From: Laguncularia racemosa
Taxonomy: Eukaryota > Streptophyta > Magnoliopsida > Myrtales > Combretaceae
NCBI GenBank assembly: GCA_037954665.1
Contig: JBBMOL010000194.1
Coordinates: 945,001-1,009,000 of the forward strand
Direction of reading: 5' to 3'
Length of the DNA stretch: 64,000 bases
Positions 22,644-34,800 of this stretch are shown piece after piece. Every line of letters starts with the position of its first letter. Positions within the stretch are counted from its first letter, which is position 1. The translations under genes and the position numbers were made by a program. The notes under the pieces were generated by a model, which saw only the letters and a program-made list of their open reading frames with translations, did not search any database and was not told the origin of the DNA.

Positions 22644-24745
22644 TTATCTCCACCTAGGAGTTGCTTTGACACCCAACGGAGTAGCCATTTCGCAAGAAAG
22701 CCTAAGCACTTCGGATAGATCCACCGGGCCGGTACCCGCATGAGCCCACTCAAACTCATGCAACAATCGGGCGGTCCAATATGTTGCAGTAGCCAGGCCC
22801 AACGTCTTTCCAGGACAAACCCGCCTACCCGACCCAAATGGTGCCAGCCTAAGATCTGACCCAAACAAGGAAAGCTCCCTGTCGGCTTCCTGGGCCAGAA
22901 ATCTCTCTGGGATGAACTCCAGTGGATCCTCCCATATCGTTGGGTCTCTTGTGATGGCCCACATGTTAACCATAGCTGTTGTACCCGCAGGAACATGGTA
23001 TCCATCAATCGTTGTGTCAGTGATGGCTAAGCGGGCCCATGATAGAAGTGGGCCAGGAGGATGTAGCCTGAGGACTTCTTTGATCACAGCTTGCAAGTAA
23101 ACCAGCGATTGCACATCCGACTCCATTAATGGTCGTGGCCTTCCCACTACTTTATCAAGCTCTTCTTGAATCCTTGATTGGACATCAGGATGGAGCACCA
23201 TCCTTGCTAGGATCCACTCTATCAGAACTGCTACCGTGTCCGTTCCTCTGAATATCATTTCCTATGGAAAAACATAAACGACATCATTAATTAATGACTA
23301 AAGAGTACCACAAGTAGCAAATAATGGCCAACATAATCAACTTAATATCATGAGTAAGTGGTTCGAGAACGTAGCGTCATACACTAAAAACCAACCATTA
23401 AAGCTTATGGCTATCCACAGCAACTTTTTTTAGAAAAGCTTGAAACTATAAAGAAATGAATTGACTATGACCTTTCCCTTGATGTAAAGTTTCTTGCGTT
23501 CAGTCCTTTAGGGGGCTAATTAATTTTAAATTCACTAACGAAATTGAGAAGTTGTAACATGCCTAAAGTTGGATGTAGACGTTGAGGAAAGGCATATAAA
23601 TTCTCTTTGTTTGATAGTGAAATGTAATAAGTAGAACAATTTTTCTAAACCATATAAACTTCCTATGAATATGAAATAATGAACATTTTTTTTGTTGGTT
23701 ATTCGTCATATTTGTCTCCATAGAAACATCCGCAGAATCAACGTTAGCAAGTTGCATTCTAGAATTTTAGTTTTATACTTACCCAAAGAACCGCGACCAT
23801 GTCACTGTCTTCCAATTTATCGGGTCCTTGTAGAGAGAGCAAAACATCAACAAAACCATGGCTCTTCTCGTTGCTCCTTTCTCTACGTTCTCTGATAATC
23901 CGGTTCACAAAGCGGTTCACTCTTGGAACCAATCGGTTGCAACTGAACCGTACTCTTTGAAGGTCCAGACCCGCTAACCATGGAAGGTGGTCGGCCCAAT
24001 TAAGCTTCCCTAACAAATCATAACCTTGCTCCACCAGTTCTCTCAATTCTAGTGTCTCCTCGCATGTTTCATCCAATTTATATCCTCGTCCGAAAACCGA
24101 ACACATCATGTTGTAAAGGGAGGCGCGCTTTAGCACATCACGGACATGGAACGTCCCGTGAAACCCTGCCATCATGGACACCATTTGCGAAGCCACCTCG
24201 GCTCTTTGCATCGCTGAGCCACTGATCTGCCTTGGGCAAAATAGGTGTGTAGCTGCGATTCTCCGGAGAGTTCGCCAGTACGCCCCATAAGGAGCGAAAC
24301 CAATGGCCCTATTGAACATGAGCCCATAAGCAGATTCCTTGATGGGCCGATTGGCGAATACTGAACTATTCAAGATGTCTTTGGCCACATCGGGGTTGCA
24401 CGTGATTATCACGCGGGTATCCCCGAGGCTAATCGCCAGTAGCCTTGAAGCTTTGAGGCGCTTCGCAGTGGCAGCTAACTTGTGGTGTGCAAGGCCTGAC
24501 ATAAGGCTTATGCTACCGACTATGGGGAGTCCGCATGGGCCAGGGATCGGCTCGTGGCCTTCGATGGCTCTTTTGCGGCCGTATCGACCCCATGCGGGCC
24601 CACCAGGGTGAGCCCAATAGTACAGGGCGAGGAGGAACCATGCCAAGGCTAGGAGAAAAGCAAGGGTAATAACGTTCGGAAAACATAGGTCTGCGAAATT
24701 GGAGGCCAGCGCTAAAATCCACAAGTTTTCCACTTGAGTTTCCAT
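22644..24745 (-). CDS. CYP78A: Cytochrome P450, CYP78A family (CYP78A6/8/9-like), two exons
   Basis: Join 24745-23783 and 23261-22644 gives 526 residues, normal for the family. The order is: an N-terminal membrane anchor (about residues 24-44), a basic stretch, the proline hinge PGPCGLP (68-74), the oxygen-binding helix RGTDT (326-330), the ExxR pair in KEVLR (Glu383, Arg386), PERF (439-442) and the heme loop PFGSGRRVCPG (462-472, Cys470 as heme ligand). The single intron lies after residue 321, in the expected place. These are ER-bound monooxygenases of unknown substrate. Arabidopsis relatives (KLUH/CYP78A5, CYP78A9, EOD3/CYP78A6) control organ and seed size. N-terminal and exon 2 wording fits the CYP78A6/8/9 branch. 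Coding DNA is visibly GC-richer than its flanks. No frame defects were seen. Confidence 0.95.
23262..23782 (-). other. Intron of the CYP78A gene (521 bp, phase 0)
   Basis: The donor is TGG|GTAAGT at 23783/23782 and the acceptor is CATAG|GAAATG at 23262/23261. Without splicing the frame would stop after a few codons (WVSIKLKF). Splicing joins VLW to EMIFRGTDT, the conserved junction. Confidence 0.93.
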
Positions 24746-24872
24746 GGAAAGTGAAAACTGATAAAAAAGAGAGTAACGACGAGAGTTGGGGTTACTGAGA
24801 ATGGTGAGGGAATGGAGGTTTTATGTTGAGTGGGGTTTCCGTTTTTGGGTTAAACTAGGAAGAGGAAGATAG

Positions 24873-24882
24873 GTATATATAG
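24873..24882 (-). promoter_or_regulatory. Likely TATA box of the CYP78A gene
   Basis: The minus strand reads ctatatatac about 128-137 bp upstream of the ATG at 24745, a spacing that allows a 5' leader of about 100 bp. A CT-rich leader follows. No other TATA-like sequence is better placed. Confidence 0.6.
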
Positions 24883-24899
24883 ACAAAGGGCAAACCTTA

Positions 24900-27800
24900 A
24901 ACGGAATAAGCAGGAGCAATAACGGAAATGTGCATGTGCGCCGCCATTCCATTGACGCGTAACGGAAGTCAGAAATACAAATAAGGAGTAAATATATAGC
25001 AATTAAGGTAATTAAGTTCGAGGATGGTGATACAGCAAATTGGCAATAATAAATAATAATGACGAATAAATCTCTACATTCATATGATAAATGTATACAA
25101 ATGTCTCTATTTTTTTTTTTATTTGTGTAATTCAATAGTTAAAATTTTATTTGAAATAATATACGGTATAATACTTTATTAAATACCAATTTTTTAAATA
25201 ATAAAATTTTAGATACTAAATTATTTAAATATAAAAATTGAGACACTTCATATACTTTTTTTTTTTTCTAATATCCGGTTTGTAATATGAGAAAATAATA
25301 TTTTAATTGCAACTATGTTAAACTACATCATATTATCTTTTCCCTGTTATTTTCAATTTTTTTTCTAAACCAATCACCTTATAGCAATTAAGCTCGAGGA
25401 GTTAAGGTTGTTGATTCAAGCAAGTTGGCAATATTGATGATGATTGTCCAAATATCTTCATATGGCTTTCGAGTCTGGAGAAAGAATAGTTTAATTATTT
25501 TAAAACCAATCACCCAATATTATTAAAAGAAACTTAGTTAACACGATTCGTACCATACACAAAGTGCAGTGCATCACTTAATAAACTCATTTATATAAAT
25601 TCCTACTTGATTGAAAAATTTTCTTGATAGATATAAATATTGACGTCCATCTTAGGCCATAAATTATTGATCGAATCTGTTTTTAATATTGCAATTGTAA
25701 ATTTTCCAAACAGCTGCGATGTTTATATAGAAATCATTGCCCACTCGAGTGGGTTTGCCGCAAACAGCCGTGATGTTTATACAGAAATCATTGCCCACTC
25801 AAGTGGGTATGCCACAGTACGGTTGAGATCTTGGTTTGCAATATTCTATTATCCTGATTCGAGTCTCATAATAGTGAGGTGAGGATAGTTTTATAATCCT
25901 TTATACAAGCATGAGTTTACTAGCCCCGTTATATGAGAGGAAATAATATATATATATATATATTGTTCTATAATGTGAGAGAGAAAAATTATAACGGTTA
26001 GTTCCTGAGTTGATATGTTTTATACAAAAAGGACTAATTTCCTATCACATCTCAAGCTATAGATATTTTTTCTGTTTCGCCCGAGTTTGATTGACTAATC
26101 GTATCAATTGGCACGTTTTGAATTACAAAAATTTTCATCGTTTTCGTAATTTTGTTCCAAAGAAAAGGAAAAGAAAAAAAAAAAATTAATAACAATAATG
26201 AAGAAGAAAAATGTGAAGTACAAATGTTAACCGGAATTTTATCACCAGAAAAAAAAAAAAAAAAGTGAATCGGAATTTAACGTTGAAAGGAAAATCTAAT
26301 CTAAACGAGCGAAATCGTCATCCAACAATTACACGTGTGACAGGAAAAGTGGGACACTTATGTTATCATGTCTTCCAAGCGGCTCCATTCTGTCTATAGG
26401 GATGCAGCACTGCTCGTGGACCATCCGTATCTGCCTGCCAAGTGTATGAATGCAATATATATAGAGAGCTTTTGAATTATACTACTCAATAATATAAATA
26501 CAATTAAATAATATAAGATAGTATATTTTTTTATACCATATTTCACATATATAGTATTGATAATGATTTTTATAATATCTACTATTTAAATATATAAAAT
26601 ATTATACTAAATATGATATATAAAATATTGAATAAAAATTTTTATATATTTTTTTAATAAATTTGATTTTGTTATCATATTTTAGATGATATAAAATATA
26701 AATATTTTTTTCAGTACTATAAAATTATTTTTGTTAAGTAATCAAGAAAATATACAAATTAAATAAAAATAAAATATTTTATCTAGTCTAATACTATAAA
26801 TATTTTACAACTAAATAATACCATATTATAACAACCAATTTATAAGAAACCTTTGTGGGCCGTTTCCACAGAAACTTACTAAATATTAGCACAACATCTA
26901 TCATGTACATCATTTATTCATGAAATATTACGAATTTCGAAAGTGAGTTAAGGTGTCTACATTATAACTGAGTTAGTTATTTTTGTTGTTTAAACTTTTG
27001 CCCAATTGAGTTAAATCATTTATGTTTATATTATTACATTAAATCTATCGTACTTCCATTGATGTAACACTACATATAAAGGACTATATATAATTCGGCA
27101 ATCTCCATTATGTTCAAGAGGGCTTCCTCCAATTTCTTTAAAATTCTTCTGATTTTGCTAGCTTCGTCCTTTCAAGACCATTTCTTCCAAAAGTCATTAG
27201 TTAAGACAGCTCTGTCAATTCAATTTGAAGATGGTTCCAACTATTTCTTCCAAAAATTCTTCCAACTTATCAACTCCATAATTTTCCAAGACAGTTCTCG
27301 CCATAGTTCCTTTATTTGAATGAGAGATTGCACTACGAACCCAAGAGTGATTGAATTTGGTTTAATTACGTTTTAATCTAAATTATTATTTTTTAATTTG
27401 AAAATTGCTAATGAATGAAGCAAACTAAAAGTAAATAAATAATTAAATTGCAGCAAATAAAAAAGATAAGAATAAAGAGAGTCAATCCCGGATATAACTG
27501 GAGTTTGGATTGCCACCTACTTTACACACAATTGCTCCTAATAGAGGACTCTATACGTTACTTTATTAATATTAATCTCAAATGGCCCAAAAGACTACAC
27601 AAGTTTTTGTCACATCCTCAAACCATTCCGGAAGCAACATCCTTATGAAGCATATATTTCAAAAGATCGTATTATTTATATTCAAAGGATGGTACATTAG
27701 AGTTCTTACTATATATCATTTGTATAGCACTAATACACATAGGGATTTTTTTTTTCCTTTCTTATATCTAACAAGAGTAGTTCAACTTTAACCTCAAAAG

Positions 27801-28690
27801 ATAACCAACACCATCTACGATCTCAAAAGTTTCCCCTCCTAGGATAATGTCACAATCGGATTTCATTGATGAGGATATATGAAAATATTCCCTCGATTAA
27901 CTATTGAATTGAGTGAGTGGGAAACACATAATAGCAAATAATCAAACAATACTAAATCGTTACAAGAACATACACTCCTGTTTAAGTAAACACATACACA
28001 AGCAATGTTATAATACTAGATGCCATGCACATGCACATGCACATGATATGCATTTGTATCAATATATTAGCCTAGCCTAGCTTAATCATCCAGCTAGTCA
28101 ACATCATTGAGCATCTAGATTAACAACTTAGGAATTTAGTGACTATTGGGAATAGCATGGGAGTGGGATCCCTAACCAAGTTTGTTGACCACAAGAAGTG
28201 GTCCTAAGAGATTGAATAATGCAATTCTATTTGCTCAAAAATCTAGTTTTTTAAAAGTAAGTGTTTTACTAGGGAAACCCCTAAGTTTAGCATAAAACTC
28301 AATCCAAATACTCTTTTCATGCCATACCATAGATGCACCAAGCAATATATCAATCTGAGATTGAATCTAAGTCAAAAAGTATCAACATTATCAATTCATC
28401 TCAATATTCGACCAATTTAGTACATAACCAAGTGAACAAATTCACATAAGTGAAATCACATAAGTAGTATATAGTTAAACCAAAACAATTTTCCTCAATC
28501 AATTTAGTAGAACAATATACTTAGTAGTACAATATTAGCATACATAAGTTAGCTATCAATCAAAGAAAACCACTAACTAGAGCTTGCTAGCAATACAATC
28601 TTAAACCTTCAATTAGCCTTGCTCACCCTCAACTATCCTACCTAACACATGTGCATATAATGCTATGGTCAAGCTATGCCCAAGATATTT
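24900..28690. other. AT-rich intergenic region upstream of CYP78A
   Basis: Apart from the 54-bp repeat there is little structure. A strongly AT-rich tract lies at 26480-26830. A short ORF at 27110-27316 (repeated FFQK and FQD words) has no known domain. From about 27300 to 28690 the texture (gagtcaatcccggatataac near 27480, many short direct repeats) resembles an old gypsy LTR, but no ends or target duplication were found. A small catgcacatgcacatg repeat is at 28024-28045. Confidence 0.45.
25707..25814. repeat. Two-copy 54-bp tandem repeat upstream of CYP78A
   Basis: Units 25707-25760 and 25761-25814 begin caaacagc and differ at about seven positions. Each has a palindrome: cccactcgagtggg (25740-25753, perfect) and cccactcaagtggg (25794-25807, one base off). 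They lie about 1 kb upstream of the start codon. The unit length is a multiple of three, so an 80-codon ORF spans it, but nothing else supports coding. Confidence 0.85.
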
Positions 28691-29031
28691 GTAACACCTT
28701 GAAACCTAGGAGCGCTATAGCTCACCATGTGTCCTTATCAAACAAGGATATGTTAAGGCTCTTAACTTTACTCTGATATTATTAATTCTGTAATTCCTGT
28801 AACCACAATCATATGTATCCAATACTTCCAATATGATACAAATACATTTTGTATAATCTTACAACTCTTAAAGAAAATACTCTTAATATATCAATATAAA
28901 TAATTTAAAATATCAAACTATTGTAACTCTCAAAATTCTCAAATTTAGTAATAAGACTCGATATAGTTCCTATGCTTCATTAGATCAATCTTCACTTAAT
29001 CTCCATAATAATAATGGAATTCTTCATCCTT

Positions 29032-29821
29032 TGATGCGAACCCTAGGTTGAGATTGTCCTAAAACCCGATCAGATAAAAGAGTAGCCCTAGAATCATCCT
29101 TGGAACTAAGCAATGACTTGACCCTAACTCAAATAACGAATTAAAACTAAAGTTATAAAGAATTATGATCGCTACAAGATACCTTGATTGGATCAGAATG
29201 AGCTCTCAATGAAGAACAACAAGGAGGTTTTCCTTAAGAGAAAAATACATCCAGAAGTCCCTAAGTTTCACGCCCTAGACGACTATTTATAGTCTACAAT
29301 CAAATGGGAAAAATACAAAAGAAATTACAATACAACACCAACATAGGCCGATACCCTAAGTTGGCCTCAAAGCTAGAAGCTTATATTTAAGTCGGCTCAA
29401 GTTAGTTGATGGCTTACAAGGCTAAGGTTGGTGGCCTACATTTAGGTTGCCCAACTAAGCCGACGGTCTTCATCTTAGGCTAGCTAGAAAAGCCAGTGGC
29501 CTAAGCTCACACATTGGCGGCCTTCTTCCACTTCCAAGCGATCTTCAATATCTTGTATGTAATGATATCCTTGAAGCTCAAAATTGTCCATTTGCTAAGA
29601 TTACTCCAAGCTTAGTCTTCATTATCATTATTGGAGATGCATGACAATTGGAAAATGAACCCTCATCTTTTGGGTTAATCTTCCGTAATTCTTGGTTCGG
29701 GTGATCTCGAGTAAGTACATTCAAGGCTTGCTCCAGGTGTTTTGCTCTTACCCTCATCCTCGGTCCTCTAATTCCTTCCAATGGGTCATAGGAAAGAGTT
29801 GGTGTAAGTTGATTCCCATCA
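29032..29821 (-). repeat. Solo CRM-type LTR (790 bp) with 5-bp target duplication tcctt
   Basis: It runs TG to CA on both strands and is flanked by tcctt at 29027-29031 and 29822-29826. On the minus strand it begins TGATGGGAATCAA and its first 265 bp are open: residues include DPLEGIRGPRMRVRAKHLE, like the CR-motif C-terminus that CRM elements encode inside their LTR. GGCCGA/GCCGAC words recur at 29340-29520, as in the J LTR. Confidence 0.85.
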
Positions 29822-30659
29822 TCCTTCCTCTCTTGAACATTCAACCCTAACTCCTCTTCATTAGTAATGTTTCCCTCTGTACCTGTATCTAAAAAAAAAA
29901 AAATCTCCGAGGGGTAAGCTAATGGCTAATACGTATAAGTTCAAGCTTGGAGTAAGAACTTAAATCACATACATTATGTAGATATTAAACATCAATCAAC
30001 AAGTTTAAGTTTTATTTAAGTCCACAAAACAACAATAAGGTATTCATAACCCCATCAAACATACTTAAAAACTTAATCCTTAACTTGGTATTAGGAGCTA
30101 TCACTATAAGCTTCAATACCCATGAGTCCTTAAACCATGGTTATACTTAAAATTTAATACTGTGTTGGGAACTGCCACTATGGGCCCCAACACCCATGAG
30201 TCTTTAAACCCTAAATCAACCTAGATCATTTCTAAGTATGACTCCACTAGGGACAGCGCCACACAAGGATCATTGAGTTGCCCCTTAAGGAACTACCACT
30301 ACGGGCCCCAAGACTAAGCCATTTACAATTAACAAACACTTAACCTCTTAAACTTGCCATCAACTTAATCCAATTTGACACTAACTTAACAAGTATAGGA
30401 AAAACAAACAAAGTTACATATAACTAAAATCTTAATTTAAGCACGTTTATTCTTGGACTTAAAGCTAGCCTGTAATCTATCAAGTTGCTAGTAATTCCTT
30501 CTTAGTACTATTCTAAGAATAAGCTACATTTCTTAATACTCATCACTTAGTCATTATATGATTTTTTCTCTTAGCCTATTGGATTTTCTAAGGTTTTACT
30601 AGATGTTTAATTTGCATGAAAGTTCATTTGAATGTAAATTAAATTAATAAACAAAATAT

Positions 30660-30910
30660 TACTAAGTACATGGTCATGCTTTAGGTTGTGTACTTTGGTA
30701 TAGTTGGGATACATAGTTGCATAGAGTGGCCATGTATCTCTCTATGAACTTTGGAATTTTGGCACGCCTAGGTACATGGTTGTGTGGAGTGACCATGTAC
30801 CTTTCTATGGATTTTCATATTTCAACATGCTTAAGTATATGGGTTTGATAGCTGTTTGTGTACCTTTCTATACACAATGCAAGTTTCTACATGGGTAAGT
30901 ACACGAACTT
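30660..30910. repeat. Decayed CGTG/CATG cluster in the F1 LTR (copy in F2 at 43530-43780)
   Basis: Words such as aagtacatggtcatgctttagg, catagttgcatagagtggccatgtatc and ggtacatggttgtgtgg repeat at about 40-70 bp. The F2 copy at 43530-43780 is nearly the same. Confidence 0.6.
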
Positions 30911-30915
30911 GACTA

Positions 30916-31947
30916 ATAATTCCAGTTGCAGTTTAGAGAAGGATATTGACATTGTGGCAGTCATTACACATATCCTGAGAGGCATCTATGTTGGCGACAA
31001 TGATGAGGGCTAATTGATGTGTACTCATTAGTCAAAGAAGGAAGTACACTCAATAGAGTTCAGAGCACCTTATCATATGAAGAACTAATGGAAGTGAGAA
31101 AATACTTCCAACTGCATCCTCATGGGTAGAAGATTAAGAAACCTCAAGTCAATGATTAAGTTTCCTTAATGTTCGATTGTTGTTTTTATCTATATATAAT
31201 GCATATGGAGTTTACGCTTTAAGCTCTATTTATGGAATTTTAGAAGGAATTTTTCAACTACCATCAGATTTCACTGACCTAGCTTGTCTTCAATGCTTAT
31301 AAACTACTTATTGCCTTTGAAGTGTTATGCAAGCACTTTAGTAAACATCGAGAATTGAAGGAGTCTATGTCTGCCGAGCAACTCGTACTTTAGCAAGGTA
31401 CAGGCCTTGTTTTGTTAGTAGAGGAAGCTGAGGAGACCACTTTCTAAGCTCCCAAGCTTTTGTCTCCACTTGGTAAATGCTACATCTTTTATCCCCTTTG
31501 GCAGGTTTACAGCTTAGACACCGAGTTGGGTAATGGGATGGTCAGCTAGAAGATCCTTAAAGGCTCTATATTACTTTGAGATGGTGTTATGGTTGAGGGA
31601 AACCTTTGTGGGATGTCCAAGGATAACATTGAAAGGCTCATCAATGTGAAACTCTATAATGTAAATACTCTTTTCTCTTTTGCATCTCCAATTTTTGTCA
31701 AATTATCCTTGGACCAACTTTTCATATCTTCTATTGCAATTCTCTTGCCACTTGATGAAGTTAGTTGACATCTAGGTCATTGAAGTTGAGTAGGTAGGGG
31801 AACATCGGTCTGACTAAGAGGCTTTGTTTTCTTAGCCCTGATGACTTTATGGTGGGTATAAGAAGCTTTCTAATGACGTGTATCTCATGTCGTAGAAAGT
31901 GAAGGAAGCCAAGGAAGTGGTTAGGAAGGCTCAGGAGGAGGCTAATG
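30916..31947. other. Unclassified segment present in both F copies
   Basis: The segment begins near ttgcagtttagagaagg and runs to aggaggaggctaa; its duplicate is 43790-44814. In plus orientation there are short codon-like stretches (for example DIVAVITHILRGIYVGDND at about 30945-31005 and YSLDTELGNGM near 31515) separated by stops and by pyrimidine-rich AG boundaries. It could be a captured gene fragment with introns, or an eroded element. No family was recognised. Confidence 0.35.
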
Positions 31948-33272
31948 CATGCTTACCAATTGTATCAAATTATAAATTAATAAACCCAATTAAATTTGCA
32001 ATCTAAGGTAGGCAAGTGTACCTATTTAATGTAGTTTAGATTTTAGGGTCTCCTCAATAGGGATCTTGAAAACAAGTACTAATATTACCGTTTTTCTATT
32101 ATTTAACCTAAATCTTGAAGTGAGATTTATGATTCAAATACTAAATAACTAATCAAGTAACCCTAAGATCAATTATATATGCTTTCAAAAGATGAATTCA
32201 ATCACAAGACATACTCCTTACCATGATCCACCCTAAACCTTAAAAGTCTTATGATAATGAATTGATTAATGAATTATTCATGCTTTGCATAACATGATCT
32301 CATCAATTAAATCAATTATTCTATTGAGTTAATTAATTCTTAACCATACATGAGATAGTGGAGATCTCTCCCTTACTAGTACCACATAAGATTGCATGAA
32401 GTTCATGATCCTTAAAATAAGAATTAAATTCTTATAGCAAAAAATCAAAATTTCCCTACCTCTAATTGAAACACACAATTACTTTATTCATGAAGATCTA
32501 TCCTATTAGATAAAACCTCTTTCTATCTAATAAGAATCAAACATGCAATTAATTTGTGTGCAAATTAATTACATGACAATGAAATCACATGAATAGATAC
32601 AAAGACATGAATTTTCATCAATCAAATAGCAATTTAATTCACATGGTTTAGGGTTTCACAAAGTGCAAAGCATGGGAAATTTACTTCTCTATGGAGTTTA
32701 CAATAAGCATAAAAGATCTAGAGAAGATAAAAGAAATCATGATGTAGAGATAAAACCCTTGTAATTGATGTCTTGTGATCTTCAACAATGTATAAGTAAT
32801 TTCTCCCTTAAAGTTCTTTGTATTTTCTCTCTTAGGGTTTAAAAAAACTAATATAAAACTCTTTAAGAAACTCTAAAACTAAAATCCCCATTAACCCTAA
32901 TACAAAATCAAGGCACTATTTAAAGCCTTTTAATGATCGTAGGTTAGCATAGCCTGCTGCATGGACGTACTTGGGGTGGAGTTGAAAAATAGAGTTTGTA
33001 TGCTTTCACTTCTTATGCTTGTTATAATCAGCCCTACCATTTAGCATGGTGTTGCTAAATGTAGGAGTTGAAAAAAAAATTGTTCATTTGCAAAATTGAT
33101 CTAAACTTGTTTCATTTGCATTGATTTCTCCTTGATCATCATGAAATATTCCAAATGTGTTCCTTAAACCTTAAAATGAATTTTTTCTTTCATAAAATAA
33201 GTATCCTTTCTTCAACAAATCACAAGAAATACATAACAAATATATCCAAATAAACACAAATAATAAGGGTCA
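31948..33272 (-). repeat. LTR-like insertion in the RNase H/integrase region of F1 (about 1.33 kb)
   Basis: On the minus strand it begins TGACCCTTATT right after the RNase H remnant and ends near AAGCATGCA. A phrase like ggcaagtgtacctatttaatgtag near 32010-32035 and cctcaatagggatctt are typical of gypsy LTR or leader ends. The copy in F2 is 44815-46141. No target duplication was found, so the edges are uncertain. Confidence 0.5.
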
Positions 33273-34800
33273 TATTTAGCTCTTTTTGTATGAATAGGTA
33301 TTCAAGGCTCTTATGATCGGTGCATAACTTGCACTGCTATCCATATAGGTAATGCCTACATAAATACAAGGAAAATACAACTATTGCAAGCTCTAGATCA
33401 TGTGTTAGAATTTTTTTTTCATGAGGCCCTAACTACCTTAACGCATAGGCAATCACCTTTCTGCCTTGCATTAGTACATAACCAAGTCCATCTTTCGAGG
33501 CATCGCTATATAACATAAACAACTCATAATTGTTTGGTAATATTAGGATTTGTATTGACACTGATCTTTGCTTCAATTCCTAAAAGCTCTCTTCTCTTTT
33601 GTCGATCCATACAAACTTTTCATTTTTTTTTGCATCAACTTTGTAAGTGGCTTAGCTATTTTAGAAAAGTCCTTGACAAACGTTTTATAATATCTTGCTA
33701 ATCTTAGAAAACTTTGCACTTCCGTCACCATCTTTGGTTTTCAACTCTACTATTGCCTTGATTTTCTCAAGATCAACTGATATTCCTTTTCCCTAAATGA
33801 CATGTCCTAAAAAAGAGATTTCCTTCAACAAAAAATCCCTCATAGATAGCTTCACATATAACTTATACTCCCTTAAAATTTAAAGCATCATCCTCAAATG
33901 TTCTTCATCCTGCTCCGATGAAGCTGAATAAACCAAGATATCAATGAAAAAAATCACGTATTTATCTAAAAGAGATTGGAAGATTCTAATCATCAAATCC
34001 ATGAAAGTAGTTGAGGCATTTGTCAATCTAAACAGCATCACCAAAAACTCATAGTCTCCATATCATATTTATAAATCTATTTTAAGAAGATCTTTCAACT
34101 TAATCTGAAGTTGATGGCATGCGGATCACAAATCTATGTAAGCCATTCAATAGGGTGCCTTTAACATAGGCTCAACTCCTGAGACTAAATCAATCTCAAA
34201 ATCAATTTCTCTTTTAGGTGATAGTCCCAACAACTCTTTTGGAAATATGTCAAGGAATTCGTTCACCACTTTAGTTTCTTCCAATTTAGGCTTCTTTGAG
34301 TCTACTTCAACCATATTCATCAACTTTCATTCTAAGGGAAGTGCATGTCATTTATGATGAAATCAAATAAACTAAGTTGATGTGACCTTAGAAGTGTAGA
34401 TTCTCCAATAAATTCCACCTTTTCTCCACTAGAATCTTTAAATGTCACTTTCTTATCTTGATAATCCACTATGGCTTTAGTGACTAACAACTAATTCATG
34501 CCCAAAATGACATAATATTTGTTCATGTCAAGCACTATTAATTCAACATCTATCTTATGTTCCTAAATGTCAATGGGGAACTTCTTGATCGGTTCCTTAG
34601 TAATCACCACATCTCCGATTAATGTCTTTATGCCGAAGCTCACATTTATAGTGGTAATAGGCATCCTAACTCACTGTACTACCTTAGGGGTGATGAAGGA
34701 ATGGACACCCCCTATATAAAAAAAAGTGAATATCAATTAGTCTAATATCACTATATTCCTTGAGCTAGAAAGGGTTTCGTAGTTAAAGTCAAGCGATAGA
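33273..34800 (-). pseudogene. Protease, RT and RNase H remnant of Tekay-like element F, copy F1
   Basis: On the minus strand: protease end (DMNKYYVILGMN near 34490-34525), RT (FGLTN near 34020-34040; LDKYVIFFIDILVYS near 33930-33975; EEHLRMML near 33890), and RNase H (LYSDASKDGLGYVLMQ at about 33470-33520, then KLCTDHKSLEYLF near 33290-33330). The RT catalytic box lacks one of its two Asp residues through an in-frame codon loss. Stops occur in every domain. Integrase is absent; an LTR-like insertion follows RNase H. Confidence 0.75.

Larger units (their letters stand above)
28691..30915 (-). repeat. 3' LTR remnant of Tekay-like element F (copy F1), with nested solo LTR
   Basis: The low end starts tgtaacacctt, which on the minus strand gives the family terminus AAGGTGTTACA. 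It aligns in blocks with the H LTR (11189-13091). The 5' part of the LTR is missing beyond about 30915, where an unrelated segment starts. A complete solo LTR occupies 29032-29821. Confidence 0.65.

Noticed and set aside
22250..22657. 135-codon plus-strand ORF downstream of the P450
   Set aside because: Lys/Phe-rich run through homopolymers, no start context or domain, overlaps the P450 end.
22586..23008. 140-codon minus-strand ORF overlapping P450 exon 2
   Set aside because: Out-of-frame shadow of the P450 coding sequence.
24339..24611. 90-codon plus-strand ORF
   Set aside because: Antisense to P450 exon 1; caused by its GC-rich codons.
26480..26830. AT-rich tract considered as a MITE
   Set aside because: No matching terminal inverted repeats or target duplication could be found by eye.
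27110..27319. 69-codon ORF with repeated FFQK words
   Set aside because: Short, no known domain, in AT-rich DNA; tandem-repeat composition explains it.
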